From NCBI GenBank assembly GCA_050433985.1, contig JBNPWE010000003.1, positions 1 through 64,000 on the forward strand: a stretch of DNA of 64,000 bases, read 5' to 3'. The DNA comes from JACIYW01 sp014359745. GTDB lineage: Bacteria; Pseudomonadota; Alphaproteobacteria; Rhodobacterales; Rhodobacteraceae. Position numbers and translations under genes: made by a program. The notes below the pieces were generated by a model. That model saw only the letters and a list, made by a program, of their open reading frames with translations. It ran no database searches and was not told the DNA's origin. Positions 52,167 to 60,667 of this stretch are shown here, piece by piece (within the stretch, counting starts at the first letter, position 1; every line of letters starts with the position of its first letter).

Positions 52167-53999
52167 ATGAATGCACCCGCGCCCAAGATGTCTGCTTCCC
52201 CCCTGCCGATCCGTCAGCTTGACGAGGCGGCAATCAACCGTATCGCGGCGGGCGAGGTGGTGGAACGCCCGGCCTCTGCGGTCAAGGAACTGGTGGAAAA
52301 CGCGCTTGACGCCGGCGCAACCCGCATCGCGGTGGCAATTTCGGATGGTGGTAAAACCATGATCCGCGTCACCGATAATGGCCATGGCATCGCCGCGGGC
52401 GACCTGCCGCTGGCCCTGGCGCGCCATGCCACCTCCAAGATCGACGGATCGGATCTTCTGAACATCCACAGCTTTGGCTTCAGGGGCGAGGCGCTGCCAT
52501 CGCTTGGCGCGGTGGGGCGGCTGGCGATCACCTCGCGGGTCGCGGGGGCCGATGCCGCCACCATCACCGTCAACGGCGGCCGCATGGCCGATGTGCGCCC
52601 CGCCGCGCTGAACAGTGGCACGCTGGTGGAACTGACCCATCTGTTCCACGCCACGCCCGCGCGGCTCAAATTCCTGCGCTCCGACCGGGCCGAAACCCAG
52701 GCGATTGCCGATGTGATCCGCCGCCTTGCCATGGCCGAACCAGAGGTGGCGTTCACCCTGCACGACATTTCCAACGGCGGCGACCGGGTGCTGTTTCGCG
52801 CCGATGCGCAGGGCGGCGACCTGTTCGCGGCCCTGCAACAGCGGCTGGCCACGGTGATCGGCACCGATTTCATCGACAACGCGCTCTTTGTCGATACCGA
52901 ACGCGACGGCTACGGCCTGCTTGGCTATGCCGGGCTGCCAACATGGTCGCGCGGGGCGGCAGTATCGCAGTTTCTGTTCGTGAACGGTCGCCCGGTGCGC
53001 GACAAGCTCTTGATCGGGGCGCTGCGCGCGGCCTACACGGACGTGCTGTCGCGTGATCGCCACCCCGCCGCCGCGCTGTTCATCACCTGCGCGCCCGATC
53101 TTGTCGATGTCAACGTCCACCCCGCCAAGGCCGAAGTACGGTTCCGCGATCCCGGCCTTGTGCGCGGGCTGATCGTCTCGGGTCTGCGCCATGCGCTGGC
53201 CGAGGCCGGGCATCGCGGCGCCTCTACCCTCTCTGCCGCGACGCTGGGCGCGATGGTGCCCGAACCCGGCGGCCCCAGGCACTATCAGATGGACCGCCCG
53301 TCGCCGCGCACCCTGCGGCTAACGCAAGACATGCAGGCACCGCCCGGCTTTGCCGAAACCAGCGCCGGTTTCGCCCCCTCCGCCCGCGCGGAAACCGGGG
53401 AACCTTCGGGCGATACCGCCTTACCCCTTGGCGCCGCCCGCGCGCAGGTCCATGAAAACTACATCATCGCCCAGACGGATACCGGCGTCGTCATCGTCGA
53501 TCAGCATGCCGCGCATGAACGGCTGGTCTATGAGCGGCTGAAACGCCAGATGGCTGAAAACGGCGTGGCCGCGCAGGCGCTTCTGGTGCCTGAGATTGTC
53601 GAGATGTCACCAACCGACGCGGCCCATCTTCTGGCCCGCGCCGACGATCTTTCCCGGCTTGGCCTCTCGATCGAAGGCTTCGGCGCCGGCGCTGTCGCGG
53701 TGCGCGAAACCCCCGCCGTTCTGGGGCCCGTGGACGCCGCCGCGCTGTTGCGCGATGTGCTGGATGAATTGATGGATACCGGCAACGCGGCGGGGCTTGA
53801 GGCACGCCTGCACGCGGTTCTGTCGCGCATGGCCTGCCACGGATCGGTGCGGTCGGGCCGCCGCATGACCGCCCCCGAAATGAATGCGCTGCTGCGCGAG
53901 ATGGAGGCAACACCACATTCCGGCACCTGCAACCACGGCCGCCCGACCTTCGTCACCCTCAGCCTGACCGATATCGAAAAACTGTTCGGTCGCCGATGA
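52167..53999 (+). CDS. mutL: DNA mismatch repair protein MutL
   Basis: 610-aa GHKL ATPase that links MutS to downstream repair. N-terminal motifs are ELVENALDAGAT, DNGHGIAAGD and FGFRGEALPSLG, then the HPAKAEVRF region. The C-terminal domain keeps DQHAAHERLVYE near residue 445 and CNHGRPT near the end, the endonuclease-type signature of organisms without MutH. ATG 52167 is used, behind GGGGTGG. It overlaps rmuC by 4 bp. Confidence 0.95.
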   Translation: MNAPAPKMSASPLPIRQLDEAAINRIAAGEVVERPASAVKELVENALDAGATRIAVAISDGGKTMIRVTDNGHGIAAGDLPLALARHATSKIDGSDLLNIHSFGFRGEALPSLGAVGRLAITSRVAGADAATITVNGGRMADVRPAALNSGTLVELTHLFHATPARLKFLRSDRAETQAIADVIRRLAMAEPEVAFTLHDISNGGDRVLFRADAQGGDLFAALQQRLATVIGTDFIDNALFVDTERDGYGLLGYAGLPTWSRGAAVSQFLFVNGRPVRDKLLIGALRAAYTDVLSRDRHPAAALFITCAPDLVDVNVHPAKAEVRFRDPGLVRGLIVSGLRHALAEAGHRGASTLSAATLGAMVPEPGGPRHYQMDRPSPRTLRLTQDMQAPPGFAETSAGFAPSARAETGEPSGDTALPLGAARAQVHENYIIAQTDTGVVIVDQHAAHERLVYERLKRQMAENGVAAQALLVPEIVEMSPTDAAHLLARADDLSRLGLSIEGFGAGAVAVRETPAVLGPVDAAALLRDVLDELMDTGNAAGLEARLHAVLSRMACHGSVRSGRRMTAPEMNALLREMEATPHSGTCNHGRPTFVTLSLTDIEKLFGRR

Positions 54000-55171
54000 T
54001 CACCCTTGGCGGCACCACCTACGCGCTGACCGATCCCATCGTCCTGCTGTCCGGGGCCGCCGTGCTGGCCGCGCTGTTCCTGATCCTGCTGATCATGGCG
54101 ATCCGCGCCGCCTCCCGGTCGGCCCGGATGACCGAACCGATGCTGATGCGGCTCGAACAGCTTGGCCAGCGCGTGCAGGGCCTGTCGGACGGGCAGCAAC
54201 AACTGACCGGCGGCTTGCACCATGTGTCCGAGGCGCAGGCGCGCGCGCAATCGCATCTGATGGCCTCGATCGAACAGCGCCTGGCCGAAGTTTCCACCAC
54301 CATGGGCGAAAACCTGCACGGATCGGCCACCCGCACCGCCCGCAGCCTTGGCGAATTGCAGCAGCGTCTGGAAACCATCGACCGCGCCCAGGCCAAGATC
54401 GAAAAACTGTCGGGCGATGTGCTGGGCTTGCAGGATATCCTGTCGAACAAACAGACCCGCGGCGCCTTTGGCGAGATCCAGCTTCATGATATCGTGCTCA
54501 AGGCCCTGCCTTCGGATGCCTATACGATGCAGGCCACGCTATCGAACGGCAAGCGCGCCGATTGCCTGATCCACCTTCCCCTGCCCCCCGGCCCGATCGT
54601 GATCGACAGCAAATTCCCGCTGGAAGCTTATGAAGCCCTGCGCCGCGCCACCACCCCCCAGATGCAGGCCGAAGCCGCCCGGCAGATGCGCAGCGCCGTG
54701 CGCGCCCATATCAAGGCCATTTCCGAAAAATACATCATCGAAGGCGAAACCGCCGATGGCGCCCTGATGTTCCTGCCGTCCGAGGCGGTCTATGCCGAAC
54801 TCCACGCCAATTTCCCCGAAGTGGTGCGCGAAGGCTTCACCGCCCGCGTCTGGATCGTGTCACCCACCACCTGCATGGCCACGCTCAACACCATGCGCGC
54901 GGTGCTCAAGGACGCACGGATGCGCGAACAGGCCGGCGCGATCCGGCGCGAACTGCATCTCCTGTTCGAAGACGTGCGCCGCCTTGGCGAACGGGTGGAA
55001 AAGCTCGACACCCATTTCACCCAGGCCCAGAACGATGTGCGCGAAATCCGGATATCTTCCGACAAGACCCAGCGCCGCGCCCGCAAGCTCGACAATTTCG
55101 ATTTCGAGGAACTGGCCCCCGATACCCACCCCGACACCCCCGCCGACCTGCCCGCCCCGCATCTAAAATAG
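53996..55171 (+). CDS. rmuC: RmuC-family DNA recombination protein
   Basis: 391-aa protein: one N-terminal membrane segment (VLAALFLILLIMAIRA), a coiled coil from about 40 to 150, then a nuclease-like RmuC domain with GAFGEIQLHDIV, SNGKRADCLIHLPL and IDSKFPLEAYE, the restriction-endonuclease-fold lysine/aspartate set. It limits recombination at inverted repeats in E. coli. It overlaps the mutL stop (ATGATC) and ends the plus-strand run. A dispersed repeat follows. Confidence 0.92.
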   Translation: MITLGGTTYALTDPIVLLSGAAVLAALFLILLIMAIRAASRSARMTEPMLMRLEQLGQRVQGLSDGQQQLTGGLHHVSEAQARAQSHLMASIEQRLAEVSTTMGENLHGSATRTARSLGELQQRLETIDRAQAKIEKLSGDVLGLQDILSNKQTRGAFGEIQLHDIVLKALPSDAYTMQATLSNGKRADCLIHLPLPPGPIVIDSKFPLEAYEALRRATTPQMQAEAARQMRSAVRAHIKAISEKYIIEGETADGALMFLPSEAVYAELHANFPEVVREGFTARVWIVSPTTCMATLNTMRAVLKDARMREQAGAIRRELHLLFEDVRRLGERVEKLDTHFTQAQNDVREIRISSDKTQRRARKLDNFDFEELAPDTHPDTPADLPAPHLK

Positions 55172-55183
55172 CGCGCATCGCGC

Positions 55184-55272
55184 CCGATCAGACCCGCACG
55201 TTGCGCGCACAGGAAAACGTTCTTTCCCATCCTCTCGAAAAAAATACTCAAATCCCCCGCCCACCACGCGCG
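55184..55272 (+). repeat. dispersed GAGTATTT repeat, variant B
   Basis: Reads GATCAGACCCGCACG, GTTCTTTCCCATCCTC, TCGAAAAAAATACTCAAA and a CCACCACGCG tail; it aligns with the copy at 59422 across about 85 bp. It fills the gap between convergent rmuC and regA. Confidence 0.8.
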
Positions 55273-55279
55273 CCCCGCG

Positions 55280-55831
55280 CTATTTCGGGCTGCGCTTTGC
55301 CAGGATGCGCTGCAAGGTACGGCGGTGCATGTTCAGCCGCCGCGCGGTTTCGCTGACATTGCGGTCGCACAGCTCGAAAACCCGCTGGATATGTTCCCAG
55401 CGCACCCGATCCGCCGACATCGGGTTTTCGGGCGGCGGCGGCGGCGCGCCGCTGGCCAGCAGGGCGTTGGTGATGTCATTGGCATCGGCGGGTTTCGACA
55501 GGTAATCCGTCGCCCCCATCTTGACCGCGGCCACCGCCGTTGCGATCGCGCCATATCCGGTCAGCACCACGATGCGGCTGTCGGGCCGCTGATCGCGCAG
55601 CGCCTCGACCACCTGCAAGCCGCTGCCATCCTCCAGCCGCAGATCGATCACCGCATAGGCAGGCGCCCGCGCCCTGATCGCCGCAAGGCCGGCCGCCACC
55701 GACTCCGCCGTTTCGGGCACAAACCCGCGTTTCTCCATCGCCCGCGCCAGGCGTTTGACAAAGGCCTCGTCATCGTCAACCAGCAAGAGCGATCTGTCCG
55801 CGCCCAGATCGGGGTGTTCGTGATCGGCCAT
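55280..55831 (-). CDS. regA: RegA/PrrA redox response regulator
   Basis: 183-aa regulator. The receiver domain has the phospho-acceptor D63 in AVIDLRLEDGSGL and the switch region GYGAIATAVAAVKMGA with Lys in DYLSKPAD. The Pro-rich linker APPPPPENP leads to a Fis-type HTH in the last 45 residues (ETARRLNMHRRTLQRILAK). It controls respiratory, photosynthetic and carbon or nitrogen fixation genes in relatives. It is separate from regB, with senC in between; both point left. Confidence 0.95.
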   Translation of the reverse strand: MADHEHPDLGADRSLLLVDDDEAFVKRLARAMEKRGFVPETAESVAAGLAAIRARAPAYAVIDLRLEDGSGLQVVEALRDQRPDSRIVVLTGYGAIATAVAAVKMGATDYLSKPADANDITNALLASGAPPPPPENPMSADRVRWEHIQRVFELCDRNVSETARRLNMHRRTLQRILAKRSPK

Positions 55832-55895
55832 GTTCCCTCCGTCCCGGCGTCTGCAAGGGTTCTAGGACGTTGAGGGGGTGGGGTCAATTTCCACC

Positions 55896-56516
55896 TCAGG
55901 CGGCGTCAAGAAAACACGCGGCGCGTTCCGCCACCTGCTCTGCGGTCAGGTCGCGGCGAAAGAAATCGACAAACCCATGGCCGGGCAGCACCAGATAGGT
56001 CATGGTGGTGTGGTTCATCAGATAATATTCGCCATCCGACGGCTGTTTCTGGTAATAAACGCGATAGGCAGTGGCGGCGGCCTTGACCTGTTCTTCGGTC
56101 CCGGTCAGCCCGATCATGCGGGGATGCATGTATTGCGCATAATCGGCCATCACCTCGGGCGTGTCGCGGGCCGGATCGACGGTGATGAAAACCGGGTTCG
56201 CTTCATACCCCAGTTCCTCAAGTATATCAACCGCTTGCGCGTTGCGCGCATTGTCCACCGGGCAGATGTCGGGGCAGAATGTATACCCGAAATAAACCAG
56301 CGACGGCGCCGTGAACACATCCTTTTCGGTCACGGTACGCCCCGCCTGATCCAGCAGCGTGAACGGCCCGCCGATCGCGCCGCCACCGCCCGCGATCACC
56401 CCGTCACGGCACGCGGCAAACACGTCGTCGCTGCGGTTCATCATCACATAAAGGGCCACCGCGCCCACGCCCAAAGCCGCCACCACGGATGCGGCGATTG
56501 CGGAAATTCTTGTCAT
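55896..56516 (-). CDS. senC: SenC/PrrC (Sco1-like) copper protein
   Basis: 206-aa membrane-anchored thioredoxin-fold protein. An N-terminal helix (ISAIAASVVAALGVGAVALY) anchors it. The copper ligands are C81 and C85 (YTFCPDICP) and a His near 171 (LMNHTTMTYLV). Sco proteins insert the CuA or CuB copper of cytochrome oxidase; in Rhodobacter SenC/PrrC also influences redox signalling through RegB. ATG 56516 gives the usual length. Its gene is divergent from regB and reads toward regA. Confidence 0.93.
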   Translation of the reverse strand: MTRISAIAASVVAALGVGAVALYVMMNRSDDVFAACRDGVIAGGGGAIGGPFTLLDQAGRTVTEKDVFTAPSLVYFGYTFCPDICPVDNARNAQAVDILEELGYEANPVFITVDPARDTPEVMADYAQYMHPRMIGLTGTEEQVKAAATAYRVYYQKQPSDGEYYLMNHTTMTYLVLPGHGFVDFFRRDLTAEQVAERAACFLDAA

Positions 56517-56555
56517 GGTCCGGCCCTTCCTGAACAACCCGCCCTTTACGCGGCG

Positions 56556-56578
56556 GCGCAAACATCGCCTATTTGCGC
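56556..56578. promoter_or_regulatory. 7-bp inverted repeat in the senC/regB divergent promoter region
   Basis: GCGCAAA (56556-56562) and TTTGCGC (56572-56578) flank nine bases, giving a 23-bp site. It lies 39 bp from senC and 27 bp from regB. It may be a regulator site for both genes. The known RegA motif is degenerate, so I do not assign it. Confidence 0.4.
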
Positions 56579-56605
56579 GGCGCATACAATAACACGAGCG
56601 ACGCT

Positions 56606-58018
56606 GTGACATCACGCCCCGAAACCGCACCCGCCCCCGCCCCGGCATTGCCCGCCGACGATCCCGCCCATCGCGATACCCGCAGCGACTGGGTGCGCCT
56701 GCGCACCCTTGGCGCGCTGCGCTGGCTGGCGATCGCGGGGCAGATCGTGGCGCTACTGCTGGCCGACCGCTTTGTCGGGCTGCGGCTTGATCTGGGGCCG
56801 TGTTTCATCGTGGTCGGCGCCTCGGTCATCGCCAATCTGGTGACCGCCTTCATCTATCCCCGGAACAAGCGCCTGTCTGAAGCCGAGGCGCTTTCGATGC
56901 TGCTGTTCGATCTGTCGCAACTGGCGCTTCTGCTCTATCTGACCGGCGGCATCAACAATCCTTTCGCGCTGCTGATCCTGGCCCCCGTCACCATTTCGGC
57001 AACCGCGCTGCAACCGCGCACCACCCTGTTTCTGGGGGCGGTCGCGATGATCTTCACCACGGTTCTGGCGGCGGTGCATGTGCCGCTTGTGCTCGATGAT
57101 GGCCAGGCGCTGGCATTGCCGGGGCTTTTCGCCACCGGGTTCTGGCTGTCGATCCTGATCGGCATCGGCTTTCTGGGCTTTTACGCCCACCGCGTCGCGA
57201 CCGAGATCCACACCATGGGCGATGCGCTGCTGGCCACGCAGATGGCGCTGGCCCGCGAACAGAAGCTGACCGATCTGGGCGGGGTGGTGGCGGCGGCCGC
57301 GCATGAGTTGGGCACGCCGCTGGCCACGATAAAACTGGTCAGCACCGAAATGCTCGACGATCTGGCGAACCTGCCCGCGCTGCGCGAAGATGCCGAACTG
57401 ATCCGCGATCAGGCCGACCGCTGCCGCGATATCCTGCGCTCCATGGGCCGGGCGGGCAAGGATGACATGCTCTTGCGCCATGCCCCGCTGGAGACAGTGG
57501 TGCGCGAGGCCGCGGACCCCCACCTCGACCGTGGCAAGACGGTCGAGTTTCGCATCGCGGCCAATGGCGGCACCGCGCAGCCGGTCATCCTGCGCCGCCC
57601 CGAAATCATCCACGGCCTGCGCAATCTGGTGCAGAACGCCGTCGATTTCGCCCGCGCGCGGGTCTGGATCGATATCGCCTGGACCGATCGCCACATCACC
57701 CTGCGCATCATCGATGATGGCCCCGGCTTTCCGGCGCATATGTTCGGGCGCATCGGCGATCCCTTCGTGCGCGCGCGCCGCGCCGCCGATGAAAAGCCGC
57801 AGCGCCCCGGCTACGAGGGGATGGGCCTTGGCCTCTTCATCGCCAAGACGCTTCTGGAACGCTCTGGCGCGATGATCAGCTTCGACAATGGCGCCGATCC
57901 CTTCCTGCTCGAAGTCGAACAACCCGCCCGCACCGGCGCGATTGTCGAGGTCATCTGGCCCCGCGCCGCCATCGCCGCCCCCCAGGGCGGGCCGCTGGGC
58001 GAAAACCCGGCGTTCTGA
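56606..58018 (+). CDS. regB: RegB/PrrB redox-sensing histidine kinase
   Basis: 470-aa membrane sensor. Six transmembrane segments lie in the first 200 residues, with the quinone-binding motif GGINNPF near 114. The phospho-His is in AHELGTPLATIKL (about residue 233), and the redox-active cysteine is C273 in DQADRCRDIL. The kinase domain has the N box ENLVQNAVDFA-like sequence (RNLVQNAVDFARA), DDGPGFPAHMFG and GMGLGLFIAKTLLERSGA. GTG 56606 is chosen because it gives the expected length. Divergent from senC-regA. All sensing residues appear intact. Confidence 0.95.
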   Translation: MTSRPETAPAPAPALPADDPAHRDTRSDWVRLRTLGALRWLAIAGQIVALLLADRFVGLRLDLGPCFIVVGASVIANLVTAFIYPRNKRLSEAEALSMLLFDLSQLALLLYLTGGINNPFALLILAPVTISATALQPRTTLFLGAVAMIFTTVLAAVHVPLVLDDGQALALPGLFATGFWLSILIGIGFLGFYAHRVATEIHTMGDALLATQMALAREQKLTDLGGVVAAAAHELGTPLATIKLVSTEMLDDLANLPALREDAELIRDQADRCRDILRSMGRAGKDDMLLRHAPLETVVREAADPHLDRGKTVEFRIAANGGTAQPVILRRPEIIHGLRNLVQNAVDFARARVWIDIAWTDRHITLRIIDDGPGFPAHMFGRIGDPFVRARRAADEKPQRPGYEGMGLGLFIAKTLLERSGAMISFDNGADPFLLEVEQPARTGAIVEVIWPRAAIAAPQGGPLGENPAF

Positions 58019-58076
58019 TCGCCGCTCTAGGGGCGTGACACCGGCGCCAAAATCCGGCAGAACGAAAGCAGCAGCA

Positions 58077-58550
58077 ATGGGGGGGCCGATCTTGGCAGGG
58101 CAGTTTTTCGATGAAATGACCGTGGGGCAGATATTCCACCACGAAATCAGGCGCACGATCACCGAGGCCGATAACGTCTGGTTCAGCGCGCTTACCCACA
58201 ATCCGGCCTATCTGCACCTTGATGAAGAATACTGCCGCACCGGAACCGAATTCGGCACCCGCATTCTCAACAGCGCCTTTTTGCTGGCGCTGATGGTGGG
58301 GGTGTCGGTGGGCGACACGACGCTTGGCACCGCCGTCGCCAATCTCGGCTGGGACGAGGTGCGCTTTCCCAAACCGGTGTTCCACGGCGACACGATCCGC
58401 GTCGAAACCGAAGTCGTGACACTGCGCGACAGCAAATCGCGCCCCGATCAGGGCATCGTCACCTTCCGCCACCGCGCCTATAACCAGCGCCACGAACTGG
58501 TCGGCACATGCCTGCGCACCGGCCTGCAAAGAAAGCGACCCACGGCATGA
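58077..58550 (+). CDS. MaoC-like dehydratase (hot-dog fold)
   Basis: 157-aa single hot-dog domain protein. The hydratase signature is NPAYLHLDEEYCRTGTEFGT, with the catalytic Asp/His pair replaced or shifted (ALTHNPAYLHLD), and DEVRFPKPVFHGDTIRVETE. It is half the size of the mesaconyl-CoA hydratase used in the ethylmalonyl-CoA pathway (about 340 aa), so not that enzyme in full. It overlaps the CitE-like gene (ATGA), implying linked function on a CoA ester. Start ATG 58077. Confidence 0.82.
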   Translation: MGGPILAGQFFDEMTVGQIFHHEIRRTITEADNVWFSALTHNPAYLHLDEEYCRTGTEFGTRILNSAFLLALMVGVSVGDTTLGTAVANLGWDEVRFPKPVFHGDTIRVETEVVTLRDSKSRPDQGIVTFRHRAYNQRHELVGTCLRTGLQRKRPTA

Positions 58551-59425
58551 CCCTGCGTTCATTCCTGTTCATCCCCGGCGACAGCGAGAAAAAGCTGACC
58601 AAGGGCGCCGGTTCGGGCGCCGATGCGCTGATCCTCGATCTCGAGGATTCGGTGGCCCCCGATCGCAAATCCATCGCCCGCGCCATGGTCATCGACTATC
58701 TCGCCGGGGCGCGGCAGGGGCCCAAGCTTTGGGTGCGCATCAACCCCCTGGACGAAGGCGGGCTTGAAGACCTGGTGGCGCTGGTGCGCGCCGCCCCCGA
58801 CGGGCTGATCGTGCCCAAGGTCGATCACCCCGAAGATATGGCCCGGCTTGCCCTGATGATGGATGTGCTGGAACGGCGTGACGGCATCACCACGCCAATC
58901 CGGTTCATGCCTGTGGCCTCGGAAACCGCGCGCGCGGCGCTCAGCCTTGGCGCCTATTCGGATGTGGCGCTGCCCCGGCTCTACGGCCTCACCTGGGGGG
59001 CCGAGGATCTGGCGACCGCGCTGGCCGCCCGCGCCAATCGCGGGCCTGATGGGCAGTTCGATTTCACCTACCGCATGGTGCGCGCCACCTGCCTTCTGGC
59101 CGCCCGTGCCGCCAATGTCGCCCCGATCGATACGCTTCACGCCGATTTCCGGGACGAGGCCGGGCTGATCGCCGACAGCACCGCCTCCGCGCGCGAAGGG
59201 TTCACCGGGCGGCTGGCGATCCATCCCGCGCAGGTCGCCGCGATCAACGCGGCCTACAGCCCGACCGCCGCCGATATCGCCCATGCGCAGCGGGTGGTCG
59301 CGGCCTTCGCCGCCAACCCCGGCACCGGGGTGGTGGGACTCGACGGGATGATGCTGGACCGACCGCACCTGAAACAGGCGCAAACCCTGCTGGCGCAAGC
59401 CGCCGCCATCGCCGCGCGGGGCTGA
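58547..59425 (+). CDS. HpcH/HpaI (CitE-like) CoA-ester lyase or thioesterase
   Basis: 292-aa TIM-barrel protein. It begins with RSFLFIPGDSEKKLTKG, has the Mg-binding ALILDLEDSVAPD, the substrate Arg in LWVRINPLD, and LYGLTWGAEDLATALAARAN. The late GFTGRLAIHPAQVAAINAAY is a CitE/Mcl hallmark. Candidates are malyl-CoA thioesterase (Mcl2), beta-methylmalyl-CoA lyase-like or citramalyl-CoA lyase. Coupling to the MaoC-like gene suggests a branched dicarboxylyl-CoA step. I leave the symbol open. Confidence 0.83.
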   Translation: MTLRSFLFIPGDSEKKLTKGAGSGADALILDLEDSVAPDRKSIARAMVIDYLAGARQGPKLWVRINPLDEGGLEDLVALVRAAPDGLIVPKVDHPEDMARLALMMDVLERRDGITTPIRFMPVASETARAALSLGAYSDVALPRLYGLTWGAEDLATALAARANRGPDGQFDFTYRMVRATCLLAARAANVAPIDTLHADFRDEAGLIADSTASAREGFTGRLAIHPAQVAAINAAYSPTAADIAHAQRVVAAFAANPGTGVVGLDGMMLDRPHLKQAQTLLAQAAAIAARG

Positions 59426-59525
59426 TCGGCCCCGCATGCTGCCCGCACAGAAAATCCTCTCTCCCATCCTCTCGAAAAAAATACTCAAATCCCGCGCCGC
59501 CACATGCGCACCGGTCAGGGGACTC
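59422..59525 (+). repeat. dispersed GAGTATTT repeat, variant B
   Basis: Contains GATCGGCCCCGCATG, CCCGCACAGAAAATC, CTCTCCCATCCTCTCG, AAAAAAATACTCAAATCC and ends with GCGCACCGGTCAGGGG. The tail is the reverse complement of the block at 43049 that lies beside the copy at 43040, which shows the element is about 100 bp. It separates the converging CitE-like and FAD oxidoreductase genes. Confidence 0.8.
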
Positions 59526-59547
59526 ACCCCCATGGGATGAAACCACC

Positions 59548-60603
59548 TCACAAACTCGCGGCCACCCCGAACCCTTCGGGGATATCGGCCTGCCCGGTCA
59601 GGATCAGATCGGCCATCACCGCCGCGATCTTGGGCGCCATGCCAAAGCCGATCTTGAAACCGCCGTTGGCGATGAACTGCCCCGGCCGCCCCGGCCACGC
59701 CCCCAGCATCGGCGCGCGGGATCGCGCGCGGGGCCGCACCCCGGCCCACCGCTCCAGCACCCGCGCCCCGGCCAGAAACGGCAGCGCCGCGCGGGCCTTG
59801 GCCAGCAGCGCCTCGACCTGATCGTCGGTCGTCCCAGGCGCATCAAAATCGCGTTCCGAGGTGGACCCAAGCGCCACCGTGCCGTCGCCATGGGCAACCA
59901 GATGCAGGCCCGTGGCAAAAAGCTGCGGCCAGGCGGCGCGGTCCGGTCCCGGCAGATGCAGGCGCAGCGCCTGCCCCTTGATCCCGTCCCCAACCGGGCG
60001 GCCCAGATCGCGCGCCAGATCGGCCAGCCCCGCGTGGCCCGTGGCCCAGACGGTCGCAGCCGCCGCGCCGCCATCAGCCCCCACCACACCGCCCAGCGCC
60101 GCGATCGCGGCTGCCAGCGCCGCGCAGGCCCGGCGCGGATCGATCCGCGCGCTCAGGCTGTCGTGCACCACCAGCCCGGTCGGCACCGCCAGCGGCCAGC
60201 CCGCCACCGCGCCCGCCGCGCAAACCCGCCATGTGGCGCGCCCCTGCCACAGCGCCGCCGCCCCTGCCTCGCGCGCCTCGGCCATCGCCACCGCGCGCGC
60301 ATCCATCAGGGGTTGCACCCGCCCGGTGCGCGCATAGCCCGGATCAACGCCGCCCACCTCTGCCACATCCGCCCAGAACCCTTCGGCCATCAGCAGGCTG
60401 TCCAACTGGAACGCTTTCTTCTCGTTCCAGTTTTCCGGCACATGCGGGGCCAGCGCGCCCACCGGACCGCCGCTGGAACCCGTGGCCACGCCGTTCGGGT
60501 CCACCACCCGCACCCGCGCCCCCCGCCGCGCGCAGGCAAAGCCGATCGCCAGGCCGAAAACGCCCGCGCCAAAGATCTGCACATCCGCCGCGCGTTCGGC
60601 CAT
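59548..60603 (-). CDS. FAD-dependent oxidoreductase, MnmC1-like
   Basis: 351-aa DAO-fold flavoprotein. The FAD-binding GxGxxG is in IFGAGVFGLAIGFA (about residues 9-14), followed by VDPNGVATGSSGGPVGALAP resembling the MnmC oxidase domain (ASGNxxGALxP), and a C-terminal NGGFKIGFGMAPKIAA. It is divergently transcribed from mnmD by 64 bp. In E. coli both activities are fused in MnmC, which turns cmnm5s2U into nm5s2U and then mnm5s2U. A general amino acid oxidase (glycine/D-amino acid) is the alternative. Start ATG 60603. Confidence 0.78.
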   Translation of the reverse strand: MAERAADVQIFGAGVFGLAIGFACARRGARVRVVDPNGVATGSSGGPVGALAPHVPENWNEKKAFQLDSLLMAEGFWADVAEVGGVDPGYARTGRVQPLMDARAVAMAEAREAGAAALWQGRATWRVCAAGAVAGWPLAVPTGLVVHDSLSARIDPRRACAALAAAIAALGGVVGADGGAAAATVWATGHAGLADLARDLGRPVGDGIKGQALRLHLPGPDRAAWPQLFATGLHLVAHGDGTVALGSTSERDFDAPGTTDDQVEALLAKARAALPFLAGARVLERWAGVRPRARSRAPMLGAWPGRPGQFIANGGFKIGFGMAPKIAAVMADLILTGQADIPEGFGVAASL

Positions 60604-60667
60604 TGCAACGCCCCCTGCCTGCGGCCATTCTGCCGCCACTGGCCGGGGTTTAGGGGATTGGCGCGTG

